Counted from the first letter of the stretch, positions 43,715 through 53,010 are shown. The stretch is DNA of 64,000 bases from Actinomycetota bacterium (GCA_003139545.1 PLJC01000015.1:144599-208598); one strand, 5' to 3'. Translations and numbers: made by a program. The notes: generated by a model from the sequence alone, not told the origin.

Positions 43715-44898
43715 CCGGCGTCGCGCCCGGGCCCTGGCTGCGCACGTGTGCGCTCGTTGCCGCCGGCGGAGCCGTTCTCGCCGTCGTCTCCGGCGAGGCG
43801 CATCTCGGCGCGGCGCATCGCGTCATCGCGGCCCTCGTCGCACCGCCACTCGCCGCGCTGCTCGTCTGCGCGTGGCTCGCGCACCGCCGGCTCGTGCCGG
43901 CTGTCCTCGCGTCGTCAGCGCTGTTTGCGGCCGCCGCCGCGCTGCCGGGTCGCGCGACGCACATCGTGTTCGCGGGTCTTGCGCTCGCCGCACTCCTCGT
44001 CGTCGTCGTGCAGAGCCTGCAGGAGGATCGGGCTCCGTGGGGCGCCTGGCGCGACTACGTCACGCTGACGAAGCCGAGGATCATGAGCCTGCTGCTCGTC
44101 ACCGGCTTCTGCGGCATGATCGCGGGCGCGCACGGCTGGCCCGGCACCGAACGAGCAGTCGCCGCCATGGTCGGGCTCGCGCTCGCGTGCGGCGGGGCCA
44201 GCGCGCTCAACCACGTCCTCGACCGCGACATCGACCCGCTAATGGGCGAGCGCACGCGGCGGCGTCCGGTCGCGTCGGGCCGCGTGGCCCCGAGCCGGGC
44301 GCTCGAGTTCGGGCTCGCGCTTTCCGCGCTCTCGTTCGTCCTGCTCGCCGGCACGGTGAACCTGCTCACCGCGGTGCTCGCGCTGGTCGGCAACCTCTTC
44401 TACGTCCTCGTGTACACACGCTGGCTGAAGCGCACGACGTCGCAGAACATCGTCATCGGCGGCGCCGCAGGCGCCGTGCCGCCCCTCGTCGGCTGGGCCG
44501 CCGCGACCGGCCACCTGGGAATCGCGGCGTGGATCCTGTTCGCCATCGTCTTCGTGTGGACGCCCCCGCACTTCTGGGCGCTCGCGCTCCTCATCAAGGA
44601 CAACTACGCGAACGCGAAGGTGCCGATGCTGCCCGTCGTCCGCGGCGAGCGCGAGACGGCGCGGCAGATCGTCCTCTATTCGATCGTGCTGCTCGGCGTC
44701 ACGCTCCTGCCCTGGGCCGCCGGCGGGGCGGGGCCAATCTACGTCGTCGCGGCGCTCGCGCTCGGGGCCGTCTTCGTGGGTCTCGCCGAGCGGCTGCGTC
44801 GCGACATCACTCCACGACGCGCCGCGCTGCTCTTCCACTACTCGCTCCTCTACCTCGCGCTGCTCTTCGCAGCGCTCGCCCTCGACCTGGCCTTCTGA
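43711..44898 (+). CDS. ctaB: Protohaem IX farnesyltransferase (haem O synthase) CtaB with N-terminal extension
   Basis: A 395-residue UbiA-family prenyltransferase from GTG 43711, overlapping ctaD by four bases. It converts haem b to haem o for the oxidase. The prenyltransferase core begins near residue 105 (YVTLTKPRIMSLLLVTGFCGM). Polyprenyl-diphosphate sites are ALNHVLDRDIDPLMGERTRRRP and LIKDNYANAKVPMLPVV. About 100 residues upstream contain three hydrophobic segments, so the protein is longer than normal (about 300). The extra segment could be a CtaA remnant or new domain, or a mis-chosen start. The ATG of a small membrane peptide overlaps its stop. Confidence 0.9.
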   Translation: MTGVAPGPWLRTCALVAAGGAVLAVVSGEAHLGAAHRVIAALVAPPLAALLVCAWLAHRRLVPAVLASSALFAAAAALPGRATHIVFAGLALAALLVVVVQSLQEDRAPWGAWRDYVTLTKPRIMSLLLVTGFCGMIAGAHGWPGTERAVAAMVGLALACGGASALNHVLDRDIDPLMGERTRRRPVASGRVAPSRALEFGLALSALSFVLLAGTVNLLTAVLALVGNLFYVLVYTRWLKRTTSQNIVIGGAAGAVPPLVGWAAATGHLGIAAWILFAIVFVWTPPHFWALALLIKDNYANAKVPMLPVVRGERETARQIVLYSIVLLGVTLLPWAAGGAGPIYVVAALALGAVFVGLAERLRRDITPRRAALLFHYSLLYLALLFAALALDLAF

Positions 44899-45014
44899 TG
44901 GACAACGACCTCAAGCGCAGAAACCTCCGCCTCGGCTGGCTCCTCTTCGGCGTGTTCTGGCTTCTCTTCGCCGGAAGCTTCGGCGTCGCGTTCCTGTACC
45001 TCCACTTCTCCTAA
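44898..45014 (+). CDS. 38-residue single-TM peptide downstream of ctaB
   Basis: An ATG at 44898 overlaps the ctaB stop (TGATG), giving a 38-residue protein with one hydrophobic helix (about 13-35: LGWLLFGVFWLLFAGSFGVAFLYL) and a charged N-terminus (MDNDLKRRNLR). The tight coupling and short membrane form suggest a subunit IV-like or assembly peptide of the oxidase, as aa3 oxidases in actinobacteria often have small extra subunits. No homology can be demonstrated from sequence alone. Confidence 0.6.
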   Translation: MDNDLKRRNLRLGWLLFGVFWLLFAGSFGVAFLYLHFS

Positions 45015-45047
45015 AGTCAAAGCGGCCCGGAGCCGATCTGCCGGGTG

Positions 45048-46748
45048 ATGGCCTTTTCCCGTGCCCTTTGGGTGGCGTTCGGCGCCGCACTCGCGATTGG
45101 GATCGTCGCCTCGCCGGCATCGGCGCTGGGCGGTTTCAGGCCAACCGGCGACCACACGCTCCAGACGGCGCACTTCCTGGTCACGTACCACACCAATCCA
45201 AAGACGCTTGCGAGCTACTCGACCGAGACGGACGCGGGGGACATCGCGGGATACGCCGAGCAGGCGTACGCGCTGTACCGCTCGTGGGGCTTCCCGGCAC
45301 CACCCAACGACGGCGACGGCCTCATCGACATCCAAGTCGGGGATCTATCCCAGCCTCCCGGCCCGTACGAGTCGCTCATCACGTCCGACGGCCCTGGCTT
45401 CCCGTCGCCGGATACGGGGTACATCGCCATCGCCATTCCGGCGCAGCTCCAGGGGTACGCCACCGCCGACGGTTCGACGCTCCTGCAGGAGGAGCAGAAG
45501 GAGATCTCCGTCGACGTCTTTTCCATGTTCGCCTGGGCGACGTGGCTACCGGCAACCCAGGATCAGCAATGGCTCGAGGAAGGCGCGGCCCAGTGGGCAG
45601 GCTACGTCGCAAGCGGCTATCCCGGTGTCGGGGGAAGCGTCGCACCGCCTGACATCGAGCTCAGCTGCCGCGACAGCCTGGCCGCCCACCAGATGTGCGA
45701 TCTGGATCCGTTCACCGATAGCGGCTACTCCCGCTGGGCGTTCTTCCAGATGCTTGCAAACGAGTACGGGCCGTCCTTCGTTCTCAGCGCCTTCGTGAAC
45801 GCCGCGGCAGGCCAGCCGCCTGAGACCGCGCTGTCGAACGCCATCGCGGCGAAAGGTTCGTCGCTGGCGAGCCAGTTCAACGCGTACGCATCCGACATGA
45901 TGACGGGGAACTTCGGAGTTCCCGCCCTCACCGACGTGCGGCCGACCCCGGAGGCGAACGTCCTCGCAGGCACCGTGACCGCGACGCTTCCGCCGGTCAA
46001 GGTCACGCCGACCAACCATCTTGCGGCGCGCTACGTGACGTTCCAGCGCGGTAACGGCGACGGCTCGCAAGCGTGCTTCGCGGCAACGCTTTCGATCAAC
46101 GTCGCGATCCCGGCCGGGACGTCTGCGCAGCCGTACTTCTTCTGGGACGTCGTGGGCAGCAAGCCGACCCCGCTCAACGTCAGCGGCAGCACCGCCTCGA
46201 TCACCGTTCCGTGGGACACCTGCGATTGGGGCACGACACGCGGCTGGCTTTCGATCCCGAATGCCGGCACGTCCGTGGAGGCCGCCAACTTCACCGTGAC
46301 GAGCTCGGTGACGGTCGATCCGAATACGCCGGCGACCGCCACCGCACCACCCCTCCCGACGTCCGTGTGGGGAACGACCATCCCGGTGCCGACGGCCGAC
46401 GTCCCCCCGAGCATCGACGTGTTCGGGCCTGAGCTCCTCAAGCTTTCGACCGCCGACCCCACAATCCGGCTGATCGTCGAGTCGAGCGGGCCGGGGACGC
46501 TGAACGCGACCCTGGGCGGCGCCACTCTCGGCAGCGCCTCGCTGCGCGCCGGCAACAACGATCTTCGCTTCGCCGTGCCCAAGGGGATGCTCACGACCCT
46601 TCGTCGCTCGGCAAGCGCAACGAACATCCTCACGCTCACGCCGGCCTCGACGAGCGGCAGTGCGAGCGGGTCGCCGGTGATGCTGCACGTCGTCATCGCA
46701 GCCGCCCCGAAAGCCAAGCCGAAGGCCAAGAAGCACAAGAAGAAGTAG
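45048..46748 (+). CDS. Large secreted protein, degenerate metallopeptidase-like
   Basis: A 566-residue exported protein (ATG 45048, with an in-frame GTG one codon earlier). Signal peptide at about 5-26. The N-terminal 290 residues resemble a gluzincin-like fold: TAHFLVTYHTN, IDIQVGDLS, IAIPAQLQGYATADG, and QQWLEEGAAQWAGYVASG (about 167-183) matches the W-x-E-G-x-A-x-W second-site motif of such peptidases. In the place expected for HExxH the sequence is ISVDVFSMFAWA, lacking both histidines, so it is likely a non-catalytic pseudo-peptidase. The rest contains two beta-rich domains, and the tail is Lys-rich (KAKPKAKKHKKK). Probably wall-bound or surface-displayed. The family assignment is moderate. 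Confidence 0.65.
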   Translation: MAFSRALWVAFGAALAIGIVASPASALGGFRPTGDHTLQTAHFLVTYHTNPKTLASYSTETDAGDIAGYAEQAYALYRSWGFPAPPNDGDGLIDIQVGDLSQPPGPYESLITSDGPGFPSPDTGYIAIAIPAQLQGYATADGSTLLQEEQKEISVDVFSMFAWATWLPATQDQQWLEEGAAQWAGYVASGYPGVGGSVAPPDIELSCRDSLAAHQMCDLDPFTDSGYSRWAFFQMLANEYGPSFVLSAFVNAAAGQPPETALSNAIAAKGSSLASQFNAYASDMMTGNFGVPALTDVRPTPEANVLAGTVTATLPPVKVTPTNHLAARYVTFQRGNGDGSQACFAATLSINVAIPAGTSAQPYFFWDVVGSKPTPLNVSGSTASITVPWDTCDWGTTRGWLSIPNAGTSVEAANFTVTSSVTVDPNTPATATAPPLPTSVWGTTIPVPTADVPPSIDVFGPELLKLSTADPTIRLIVESSGPGTLNATLGGATLGSASLRAGNNDLRFAVPKGMLTTLRRSASATNILTLTPASTSGSASGSPVMLHVVIAAAPKAKPKAKKHKKK

Positions 46749-46759
46749 AGTCGCCGCCC

Positions 46760-47869
46760 GTGGAGGGCGTGTGGCTCGCGCGTCCGGACGAGCCCGTTCG
46801 CGGGACGCCGGTCGCGATCAAGGACCTGCTCGACACCGCCGGCCTCGTCACGACGTACGGGTCGGCCCTCTTCGTCGAGCATGTGCCGGCCCGCAGTGCC
46901 ACATCTGTGACGCGTCTCGAGGAGGCGGGCTACGCCGTCGCGGGAAAGACGAACCTGCACGAGTTCGCGTACGGGATCTCGTCGCAGAACCCGCACTTCG
47001 GCACGGTTCCGAACCCGGAGTACCCCGGACGGCTCGCGGGGGGATCGAGCGGCGGCTCGGCCGCCGCCGTCGCGGCAGGCGACGTCGAGCTCGCACTGGG
47101 AACGGACTCCGGCGGGTCGATCCGCATTCCGGCGGCATGGTGCGGGGTTGTCGGCTTCAAGCCGACGTACGACCTCGTCCCCGCGGACGGCTGCTTCCCG
47201 CTCGCGCCGAGCTACGACCACGTCGGCCCGATCGCATCCACCGTCGCGGGCTGCGCCGAGCTCATGGTCGCGCTCGTCCCGGAATGGGAGCCCGTGGACG
47301 TCGAGGCGCTGGGCGAGCTGCGCGTCGGATTCGCGTGGCTCGAGCACGCCGACCCGCTCGTCCGGCAGCGGGTCGCCGAGGCCCTTGCCCTCTTCCCTCA
47401 CCGCGAGGCAGTCGACCTGCCGCTGAACGAGCCCGGCGAGTACCGGCTCTTCATGCGCGAGGTCGCGGACGTCCATCGAGGACTCTTCCCCGAGCGGGCG
47501 GACGAGTACGGGGAGAACGTCCGCGGCAAGATCGAGCGCTGCATGCAGGTGACGGATGAGCAGGTCGAGACGGCTCGCCGTCTCCGAGCGGAGTACCGCG
47601 ACCGCTGCGACGAGGCGACGCAGGCAATCGACCTGCTCGTCACCCCGACCATCCCCTTCGTCGCCCCACCGGCAGACGTCGACGAGCTGACGATCCGCGA
47701 GCGCGGCATCTCCCTGACGTTCCCGTTCGACTCGCTCGGCTGGCCCGCCCTCGCGCTCCCGTGCGGGCCTGCAGAGGGGGCTCTACCGGCCTCCGTGCAG
47801 CTCGTCGGGCCGTCCGGGTCGGATTCGCTCGTGTTGGCCGCCGGCGCCTTGCTCGCATCCCTCATTTGA
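46760..47869 (+). CDS. Amidase signature family hydrolase
   Basis: A 369-residue amidase from GTG 46760. The Ser-cisSer-Lys triad is Lys21 (VAIKDLLDTAGL), Ser96 (RLAGGSSGGSAAA) and nucleophile Ser120 (GTDSGGSIRIPAAWCG). GFKPTYDLVPADG follows. Some amidases have an 80-100 residue N-terminal helical arm, and this one lacks it. Like other amidases of this size it could be a generic aryl/acyl amidase; GatA is excluded by the missing GatBC partners and length. It lies 12 bases after the secreted protein gene, so co-transcription is possible. Confidence 0.9.
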   Translation: MEGVWLARPDEPVRGTPVAIKDLLDTAGLVTTYGSALFVEHVPARSATSVTRLEEAGYAVAGKTNLHEFAYGISSQNPHFGTVPNPEYPGRLAGGSSGGSAAAVAAGDVELALGTDSGGSIRIPAAWCGVVGFKPTYDLVPADGCFPLAPSYDHVGPIASTVAGCAELMVALVPEWEPVDVEALGELRVGFAWLEHADPLVRQRVAEALALFPHREAVDLPLNEPGEYRLFMREVADVHRGLFPERADEYGENVRGKIERCMQVTDEQVETARRLRAEYRDRCDEATQAIDLLVTPTIPFVAPPADVDELTIRERGISLTFPFDSLGWPALALPCGPAEGALPASVQLVGPSGSDSLVLAAGALLASLI

Positions 47870-47912
47870 GGGAGTCGCGCGGCTCCACGACTGCCGACAC
47901 ACACAGAAGACG

Positions 47913-50393
47913 ATGCGCGCCGCCCGCCTCCTCATGCTGCTCCTTGCCCTGCTGACGATCTCCGTCGCGGCAGGCAGCGCCCGCTCGGCCGACACCGGCC
48001 CGACCGGCCTGCACGGCTTCCTCCTGCGCGCGGACGAGCCGCAGAAGACGAGCTTCTCGCGGACGCCCTCGTTCGCGTGGGACCCCGTGTCCGGCGCCCT
48101 TCATTACGAGTTCCAGCTCTCGCTCAGCACCGCGTTCCACGACAACTCGATCATCTACGCCGACTCGAATGCACTGACGCCGGTCGAGGCTCCGCCGATC
48201 ACGCTCCCCTGGATTACCGGCTCTCCGCACTCGCTCTATGCGCGCGTTCGCGCCATCACCCCCGACGGCGCAACCCCCTGGAGCGCGAACTTCGGGTTCG
48301 ACATGGTGCCGCCGGCTCCGCCGACGCCGCTCTCGAGCTATCCGGGCCTCCTGCGCTGGACGCCTGTCGAAGGCGCCGCCGGCTACCAGGTCTGGCTCAT
48401 CGACGCGCACAAGACGGAGTTCTCGGCCACGAACACGCTCGACGAGCGCGAGTTCTACACCTTCCATGTGACTCCGAACTGGATCGGCACCGTGCGTTGG
48501 CGCATCCGCGCGCTTCGCACTGACGCCACGATCGGCGAGAGCACGCGCCTGAACGGCATTCCCGCGGTGACCTACGGCGCGTGGAGCCCGATCTACAGCG
48601 CGACGAACCCCGGTGTCACGGGCGGCCCGATCAAGCTCGTCGGCACCGTGTCGGACGTCTTCTCGGACGGAAGCGCCGGCTCGCCGGCGCACAAGCTCAT
48701 GCCCGGGTTCCTCTGGACGGGGAACCAGACGATCGACGGCAAAGCGGTGGAGCTGTACCGGATGTACATCTTCACGGACAAGCAGTGCCTGAACACCGTC
48801 TACACGAGCGCCGTCATCGGGTCGCCGGCGTACGCCCCTCGTCCGATGGGGCCGCTCCAGCTTCCGACAAGCGCCGCCGGCATCGTGAGCGCGCGCTCGA
48901 CGTACCTGCGCGACGGTGCAGAGCCGGCGTCATTCACGTATGACGGCGACTCCGTCACCACGTCCGAGTCGACCCCGGACGCGGCGCCGACGACCGCGGT
49001 TCCCGGGGCGCCGGACAGCACGACTTCGACGAGCTCCGACTCTTCGTCTTCGTCGTCGTCCTCGGACTCCTCGTCGTCGTCGGGCTCCTCCTCGTCCGCG
49101 CCTGCGGGCGGCTCCGGTGGTGGCGTGACGGTGCTCGGACGGACCGGCGCGCCGACCGACCTCTGGGACACGGACTGGCCGCAGAGCGGGTACTACTGGA
49201 CCGTCGTCGGCGTGGCTGCCGGCTCGCCGGACTCCATCTCGACGACCGTCGGCCCTGCGGGAGCCATCGCGGGCGCGCTCGCGCTGCCCCTGACGAGTGC
49301 GGACGGCATCAACCCGGGCGACACCGTGCTGATCGGCACCGGAGCGACCCAGGAGACGGCAACCGTCACCGACGTCACCGGCTCGGGGCTCACCCTCGCC
49401 GTCGCGCTCAAGTACGGGCACGGCTTCGGCGAGCCGGTCGTCCGCACGGGCGGAAGCTTCGAATACCGCGACCTCGAGTTGCCGCAGGACGTGTGCGCAG
49501 CGGGTCGCGTCATGCGCTTCGGCAAGGAAAGCGAGCCGTCGCTCGTCGCCGCCGGCCAACTCTTTGCGACCGGGCTGTCGTCCGACGGGCGCCTGACGTC
49601 CGCCGTGCACACGACCGCGTTCTACGGCCAGCCGCTCGTCTCGTGGACACCGGCGCTCGGCGCGGAGGTCTACGAAGTGCAGTGGAGCAAGACCTCGTAC
49701 CCGTTCAACCCGGAGCCTGCCGCCACCGGCGCTCTTGGATTGATCACGTCGTCGACCTCCGTGGTGCTTCCGGTCGGACCGGGAACGTGGTACTACCGCG
49801 TGCGCGGCTTCGACTACTCGCTGCCGACCGGTGCGCAGCAGATGTCGTGGTCCGATCCCGCGAAGCTCCTGGTCGCCGCGCCGAAGTTCTCGATCGTCGC
49901 CGCGAAAACGGCGACGCCGAAGAAGACGAAGGCGACCACGAAGACGGCCGCGCCCTCGATGAGCGGGCTGCACTCCTTCAGCGGCACAGGGTTCAGCCTG
50001 GGCGTGCCGACCGGCTGGACAAAACAGACGCTCAAGGACAGCATCGCGACGTTCAGCTACATGAACAAGTCCACGGGCACGAACGTCGTCGAGGCGACGG
50101 CATCGGGTCGCGGCGGCCGGCCGATGGCGCAGTGGGAGACCGACCTCAAGCTGGAGCTCGCGGCGTCGGCGGGCGTCGCTCCGACCGCGAGCCTCGTCAC
50201 GCTCCCCGCCGGGAAAGCCGTGAAGCTCACCGCCACACACGCGGCCAACGGCGTGAAGCTCGTGCAGGTCCAGTACGTCGTCGACGGCGGCTCGACCGCC
50301 TACACCTTCACCTTCACGACGACGGCTGCGCGCTACGCGGCCGACGCGCCGACGTTCGCGAAGATGATCGCCACGCTGAAGCTAACGGCGTAG
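47913..50393 (+). CDS. Large secreted protein with fibronectin-like domains and poly-Ser linker
   Basis: An 826-residue exported protein. Signal peptide at about 4-25. The N-terminal 290 residues contain two fibronectin-III-like modules marked by SFAWDPVSGALHYEFQLSLS and LLRWTPVEGAAGYQVWLID, with WRIRALR ends. A Thr/Ser-rich low-complexity linker follows (about 355-400; nearly pure serine around 371-394, encoded by TCG/TCC/TCT repeats). Further Fn3-like modules (LVSWTPALGAEVYEVQWS, about 575 on) and a C-terminal domain after KKTKATTKTA (LHSFSGTGFSLGVPTGW...) with an amphipathic fold complete it. Probably surface-exposed. I do not recognise a catalytic function. Confidence 0.75.
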   Translation: MRAARLLMLLLALLTISVAAGSARSADTGPTGLHGFLLRADEPQKTSFSRTPSFAWDPVSGALHYEFQLSLSTAFHDNSIIYADSNALTPVEAPPITLPWITGSPHSLYARVRAITPDGATPWSANFGFDMVPPAPPTPLSSYPGLLRWTPVEGAAGYQVWLIDAHKTEFSATNTLDEREFYTFHVTPNWIGTVRWRIRALRTDATIGESTRLNGIPAVTYGAWSPIYSATNPGVTGGPIKLVGTVSDVFSDGSAGSPAHKLMPGFLWTGNQTIDGKAVELYRMYIFTDKQCLNTVYTSAVIGSPAYAPRPMGPLQLPTSAAGIVSARSTYLRDGAEPASFTYDGDSVTTSESTPDAAPTTAVPGAPDSTTSTSSDSSSSSSSSDSSSSSGSSSSAPAGGSGGGVTVLGRTGAPTDLWDTDWPQSGYYWTVVGVAAGSPDSISTTVGPAGAIAGALALPLTSADGINPGDTVLIGTGATQETATVTDVTGSGLTLAVALKYGHGFGEPVVRTGGSFEYRDLELPQDVCAAGRVMRFGKESEPSLVAAGQLFATGLSSDGRLTSAVHTTAFYGQPLVSWTPALGAEVYEVQWSKTSYPFNPEPAATGALGLITSSTSVVLPVGPGTWYYRVRGFDYSLPTGAQQMSWSDPAKLLVAAPKFSIVAAKTATPKKTKATTKTAAPSMSGLHSFSGTGFSLGVPTGWTKQTLKDSIATFSYMNKSTGTNVVEATASGRGGRPMAQWETDLKLELAASAGVAPTASLVTLPAGKAVKLTATHAANGVKLVQVQYVVDGGSTAYTFTFTTTAARYAADAPTFAKMIATLKLTA

Positions 50394-51131
50394 CAGCCGC
50401 CTGCGAGGCGACTCCGGCCGGTCAGGCAGAGCAGCGCCGGCAAGGAGCGCAGTCGGAACGTCTTCGGTGAGCCAATGCGCAAGCGCGGCGTCACCGGCTG
50501 CGTCCGCGGCGCCCGATAAGCCGACCGAGCGCACGTCAGGCGCGTGCGCGTCGCTGGCCAGCAGATGGGCGAGCCGTGCGTCGAGCAGTCGCTTCGCGGT
50601 GGCGCGCGGCGCTCCACCGAGCCGACCGTCGAGCGACGCGGCCGTCAGCTGCACGACGACGCCGCCGTCCACGAGCGGGCGAAGCCGTTCCGGGTCGTGC
50701 TGGACGTCAGCATTTCGCTCGGGATGCGCGAGCACCATGCGGAAGCCCCGGAGCTGGAGGTCGAAGACGAGGTCGGGGAGCTGCAGCGGCCAGCCGAAGT
50801 ACGGGAACTCGAGCAGCAGGAGCGAGGCGTTGCCGCCGAGCCCGAACCGGCGGAGATCGTCGTCGTCGAGCCGCGCCGCGTACTCGAGGTCGAGCTCTCC
50901 TCCCGGCAGCACCTCGACCGAGATGGCGACCTCACGAGCAGCACCGCACACCTCGGCGACCCGGAGCTCCATCTCCCTCGGCGAGGTCGGATAGTCCTCC
51001 CGGACGTGGGGCGTAGCTGCGATCTGCCGGATACCGTCGTCGTGCGCCGCGCGGAGCAGGTCGAGGCTCTCGGCAATCGTCTTCACGCCGTCGTCGATCC
51101 CTGGAAGCACGTGAGAATGCAGGTCGATCAC
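50382..51131 (-). CDS. CpsB/CapC-type PHP-domain tyrosine phosphatase
   Basis: A 249-residue PHP-fold metal-dependent phosphatase from GTG 51131. IDLHSHVLPGIDDG (about 2-15) carries the first metal-binding His motif; later pieces are IAATPHVREDYP, VLPGGELDLEY, LLLEFPYFGWP and MVLAHPERN (metal His) and LLASDAHAPDVR (Asp-His). This is the YwqE/CpsB arrangement, which usually dephosphorylates tyrosine kinases or their clients that control capsular polysaccharide synthesis. No BY-kinase is in the window, so its partner is unknown. It is divergent from the GH5 gene by 16 bases, suggesting a shared promoter region. Confidence 0.88.
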   Translation of the reverse strand: MIDLHSHVLPGIDDGVKTIAESLDLLRAAHDDGIRQIAATPHVREDYPTSPREMELRVAEVCGAAREVAISVEVLPGGELDLEYAARLDDDDLRRFGLGGNASLLLLEFPYFGWPLQLPDLVFDLQLRGFRMVLAHPERNADVQHDPERLRPLVDGGVVVQLTAASLDGRLGGAPRATAKRLLDARLAHLLASDAHAPDVRSVGLSGAADAAGDAALAHWLTEDVPTALLAGAALPDRPESPRRRLLRR

Positions 51132-51147
51132 GACTCTCCATCCTAGG

Positions 51148-52140
51148 TTGAGAATCCTCGTCCTCGTCCTCGTGCTCGCTCTGCCCGCGTCGGCCGCGGC
51201 TGGCATTCGCGTGAGCGGGAACCACCTGGTGAACGACGCCGGCAAGACGGTGCGCCTCCTCGGCGTGAACCGGTCGGGCCTCGAGTACGCGTGCGTGCAG
51301 GACTGGGGCTTTTCGGACGGGCCGGTCGACGCCGCCTCGATCTCGGCGATGAAGACGTGGGGGATCGACGCCGTCCGCGTTCCGCTGAACGAGGACTGCT
51401 GGCTCGGCATCAACGGCGTGAAGGCGCAGTACGGCGGCGTTGCGTACCGCTCGTTCGTGAAGGCATTCGTCTCCAGGTTGAACGCTGCGGGACTGACCGC
51501 GATTCTCGACTTGCACTGGAACGCGCCGGGGTCGCAGCGCGCGACCGGTCAACAGCAGATGCCGGACGCGGACCACTCGCCCGCGTTCTGGAGTTCAGTG
51601 GCGCGCATGTTCCGCGGCAATCGCAACGTGATCTTCGACCTGTACAACGAGCCGCACGACGTCAGCTGGCGCTGCTGGCGGGACGGATGCGGGCAGTGGG
51701 CGGGCATGCAGCGACTCGTGAACGCGGTGCGGTCGGCCGGTGGCAGGCAGCCGCTCATGCTGGGCGGCCTCGCCTGGTCGAACGACCTCTCCGGCTGGCT
51801 GCGCTGGCGTCCCCGCGACCCACTGCACCAGCTGATCGCGTCGTTCCACCTCTACAACTTCGCCACGTGCAATACCGTGTCGTGCTGGGACGCGACGCTG
51901 AAGGCCGTCGCAGCGGTCGTCCCTGTCGTCACCGGCGAGCTCGGTGAGAACGACTGCGCGCACGGCTTCATCGACACGTACATGCCGTGGGCCGATGCGA
52001 TGGGAATCTCCTACCTCGGCTGGACGTGGGACACGTGGAACTGCAACAGCGGCCCCGCGCTGATCAGCGGCTACGACGGCACGCCGACGGCGTTCGGCGC
52101 GGGCTTCCGCGCGCACCTGTTGTCACTGCAGGGACGCTAG
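51148..52140 (+). CDS. Secreted glycoside hydrolase family 5 (endoglucanase-like)
   Basis: A 330-residue exported GH5-type barrel. A signal peptide covers about 1-19. GTNRSGLEYAC-like GVNRSGLEYACVQDWGF, LRVPLNEDCWLG and HWNAPG are GH5 landmarks. The catalytic acid/base is Glu168 in DLYNEPHD and the nucleophile is Glu264 in VTGELGEND. It probably cleaves beta-glucans or related polymers outside the cell. TTG 51148 is the only nearby start. It converges on opcA with an 18-base overlap of stop regions. Confidence 0.9.
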   Translation: MRILVLVLVLALPASAAAGIRVSGNHLVNDAGKTVRLLGVNRSGLEYACVQDWGFSDGPVDAASISAMKTWGIDAVRVPLNEDCWLGINGVKAQYGGVAYRSFVKAFVSRLNAAGLTAILDLHWNAPGSQRATGQQQMPDADHSPAFWSSVARMFRGNRNVIFDLYNEPHDVSWRCWRDGCGQWAGMQRLVNAVRSAGGRQPLMLGGLAWSNDLSGWLRWRPRDPLHQLIASFHLYNFATCNTVSCWDATLKAVAAVVPVVTGELGENDCAHGFIDTYMPWADAMGISYLGWTWDTWNCNSGPALISGYDGTPTAFGAGFRAHLLSLQGR

Positions 52141-53010
52141 AACCGCAGCTTCGTAGATCGGGTCGCGCGTGTACCGCTCGAGCTCGTCCGAGAGGACGTC
52201 GCTCGGTATCGGCGGGTCGCCGGGCGGGAACGGCGCGGGCTTTCCGTCCAGCTCGATCCCCTCGAGCCGCTCGGCCTCGACGTGCTCGAGCACGATGTCG
52301 TCGCGATCGAGCCGCGAACGCAGCCAGCCGGCGATCAGCAGCGCCTGCGCGCGCGTCCCGGTGACACGGATAACTCCCACGCTCGCAACGTCGGGCCAAA
52401 GCGATGCGAGCAGGGTTCGCCAGCGCGACGTGCGCGCCCACGCGATGTCGGACACAGCGGTCCGGTCGAACAGCTCCGCCAGGTTGCGATAGGGGAACGG
52501 GAGGTCGTCCCACTCGGTCGAGTCGACGATGAGGCGGTCGGTGACGCCGACGAGCTGGTCGAGCTCCTGCGCGCCCCACGGCGGCTCGCCGCGCCAGCGC
52601 AGGAAAACGGGGAGATCGGAAATGAGCAGCGGCTCGACGATGCTTGCGGGCGCCTTCGCCCGCAAGCCGCGCAGCCGCAGCTCGATCACCTCCGAGCAGA
52701 TCTCGCGGTCGACGCCGGGAACGGCGTAGCACTCGAGCGACACCACCGCATCGATGCCGTCTGCACCGGCGTTCGGCTCGGGCAGGAGCAGGATCGCGCG
52801 CGACGGGTGCCGCTCCGCCATGCCGCTCAGCGCCGCGCGCGCCGGATCGACCCATCCTTCCGGCACCCAGGCGATGTGGGTCATGACGCTCGTGCGCAGA
52901 CTCGGCTGCCCGTTCTCGGTCACGGTGGCCGCGCGCAGCTGCCCGATCGCGCGATCGACGTCGGCGAGCCGGACGTCCTCGCCGGTCCAGTCGCTCAGTT
53001 CCGACGCCAT
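52123..53010 (-). CDS. opcA: Glucose-6-phosphate dehydrogenase assembly protein OpcA
   Basis: A 295-residue OpcA, the allosteric/assembly partner of actinobacterial and cyanobacterial Zwf. The ATG 53010 (MASELSDWTGEDVRLADVDRAI) gives the family N-terminus. Typical segments are SVMTHIAWVPEG, HPSRAILLLPEPNAGADGIDA, LISDLPVFLRWRGEPPWGAQELDQLVGVTDRLIVDSTEW and FPYRNLAELF. It overlaps the end of zwf by 16 bases and is the last gene of the pentose phosphate operon. Confidence 0.95.
   Translation of the reverse strand: MASELSDWTGEDVRLADVDRAIGQLRAATVTENGQPSLRTSVMTHIAWVPEGWVDPARAALSGMAERHPSRAILLLPEPNAGADGIDAVVSLECYAVPGVDREICSEVIELRLRGLRAKAPASIVEPLLISDLPVFLRWRGEPPWGAQELDQLVGVTDRLIVDSTEWDDLPFPYRNLAELFDRTAVSDIAWARTSRWRTLLASLWPDVASVGVIRVTGTRAQALLIAGWLRSRLDRDDIVLEHVEAERLEGIELDGKPAPFPPGDPPIPSDVLSDELERYTRDPIYEAAVLASLQ

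Noticed and set aside
47913-48523. Plus-strand Arg-rich reading inside the Fn3-like protein
   Set aside because: Out-of-frame shadow without signal peptide or domains.
49030-49110. Serine-codon repeats (TCG/TCC) as a tandem repeat or CRISPR-like element
   Set aside because: They lie in frame inside the secreted protein and encode a poly-Ser linker; no spacer structure exists.
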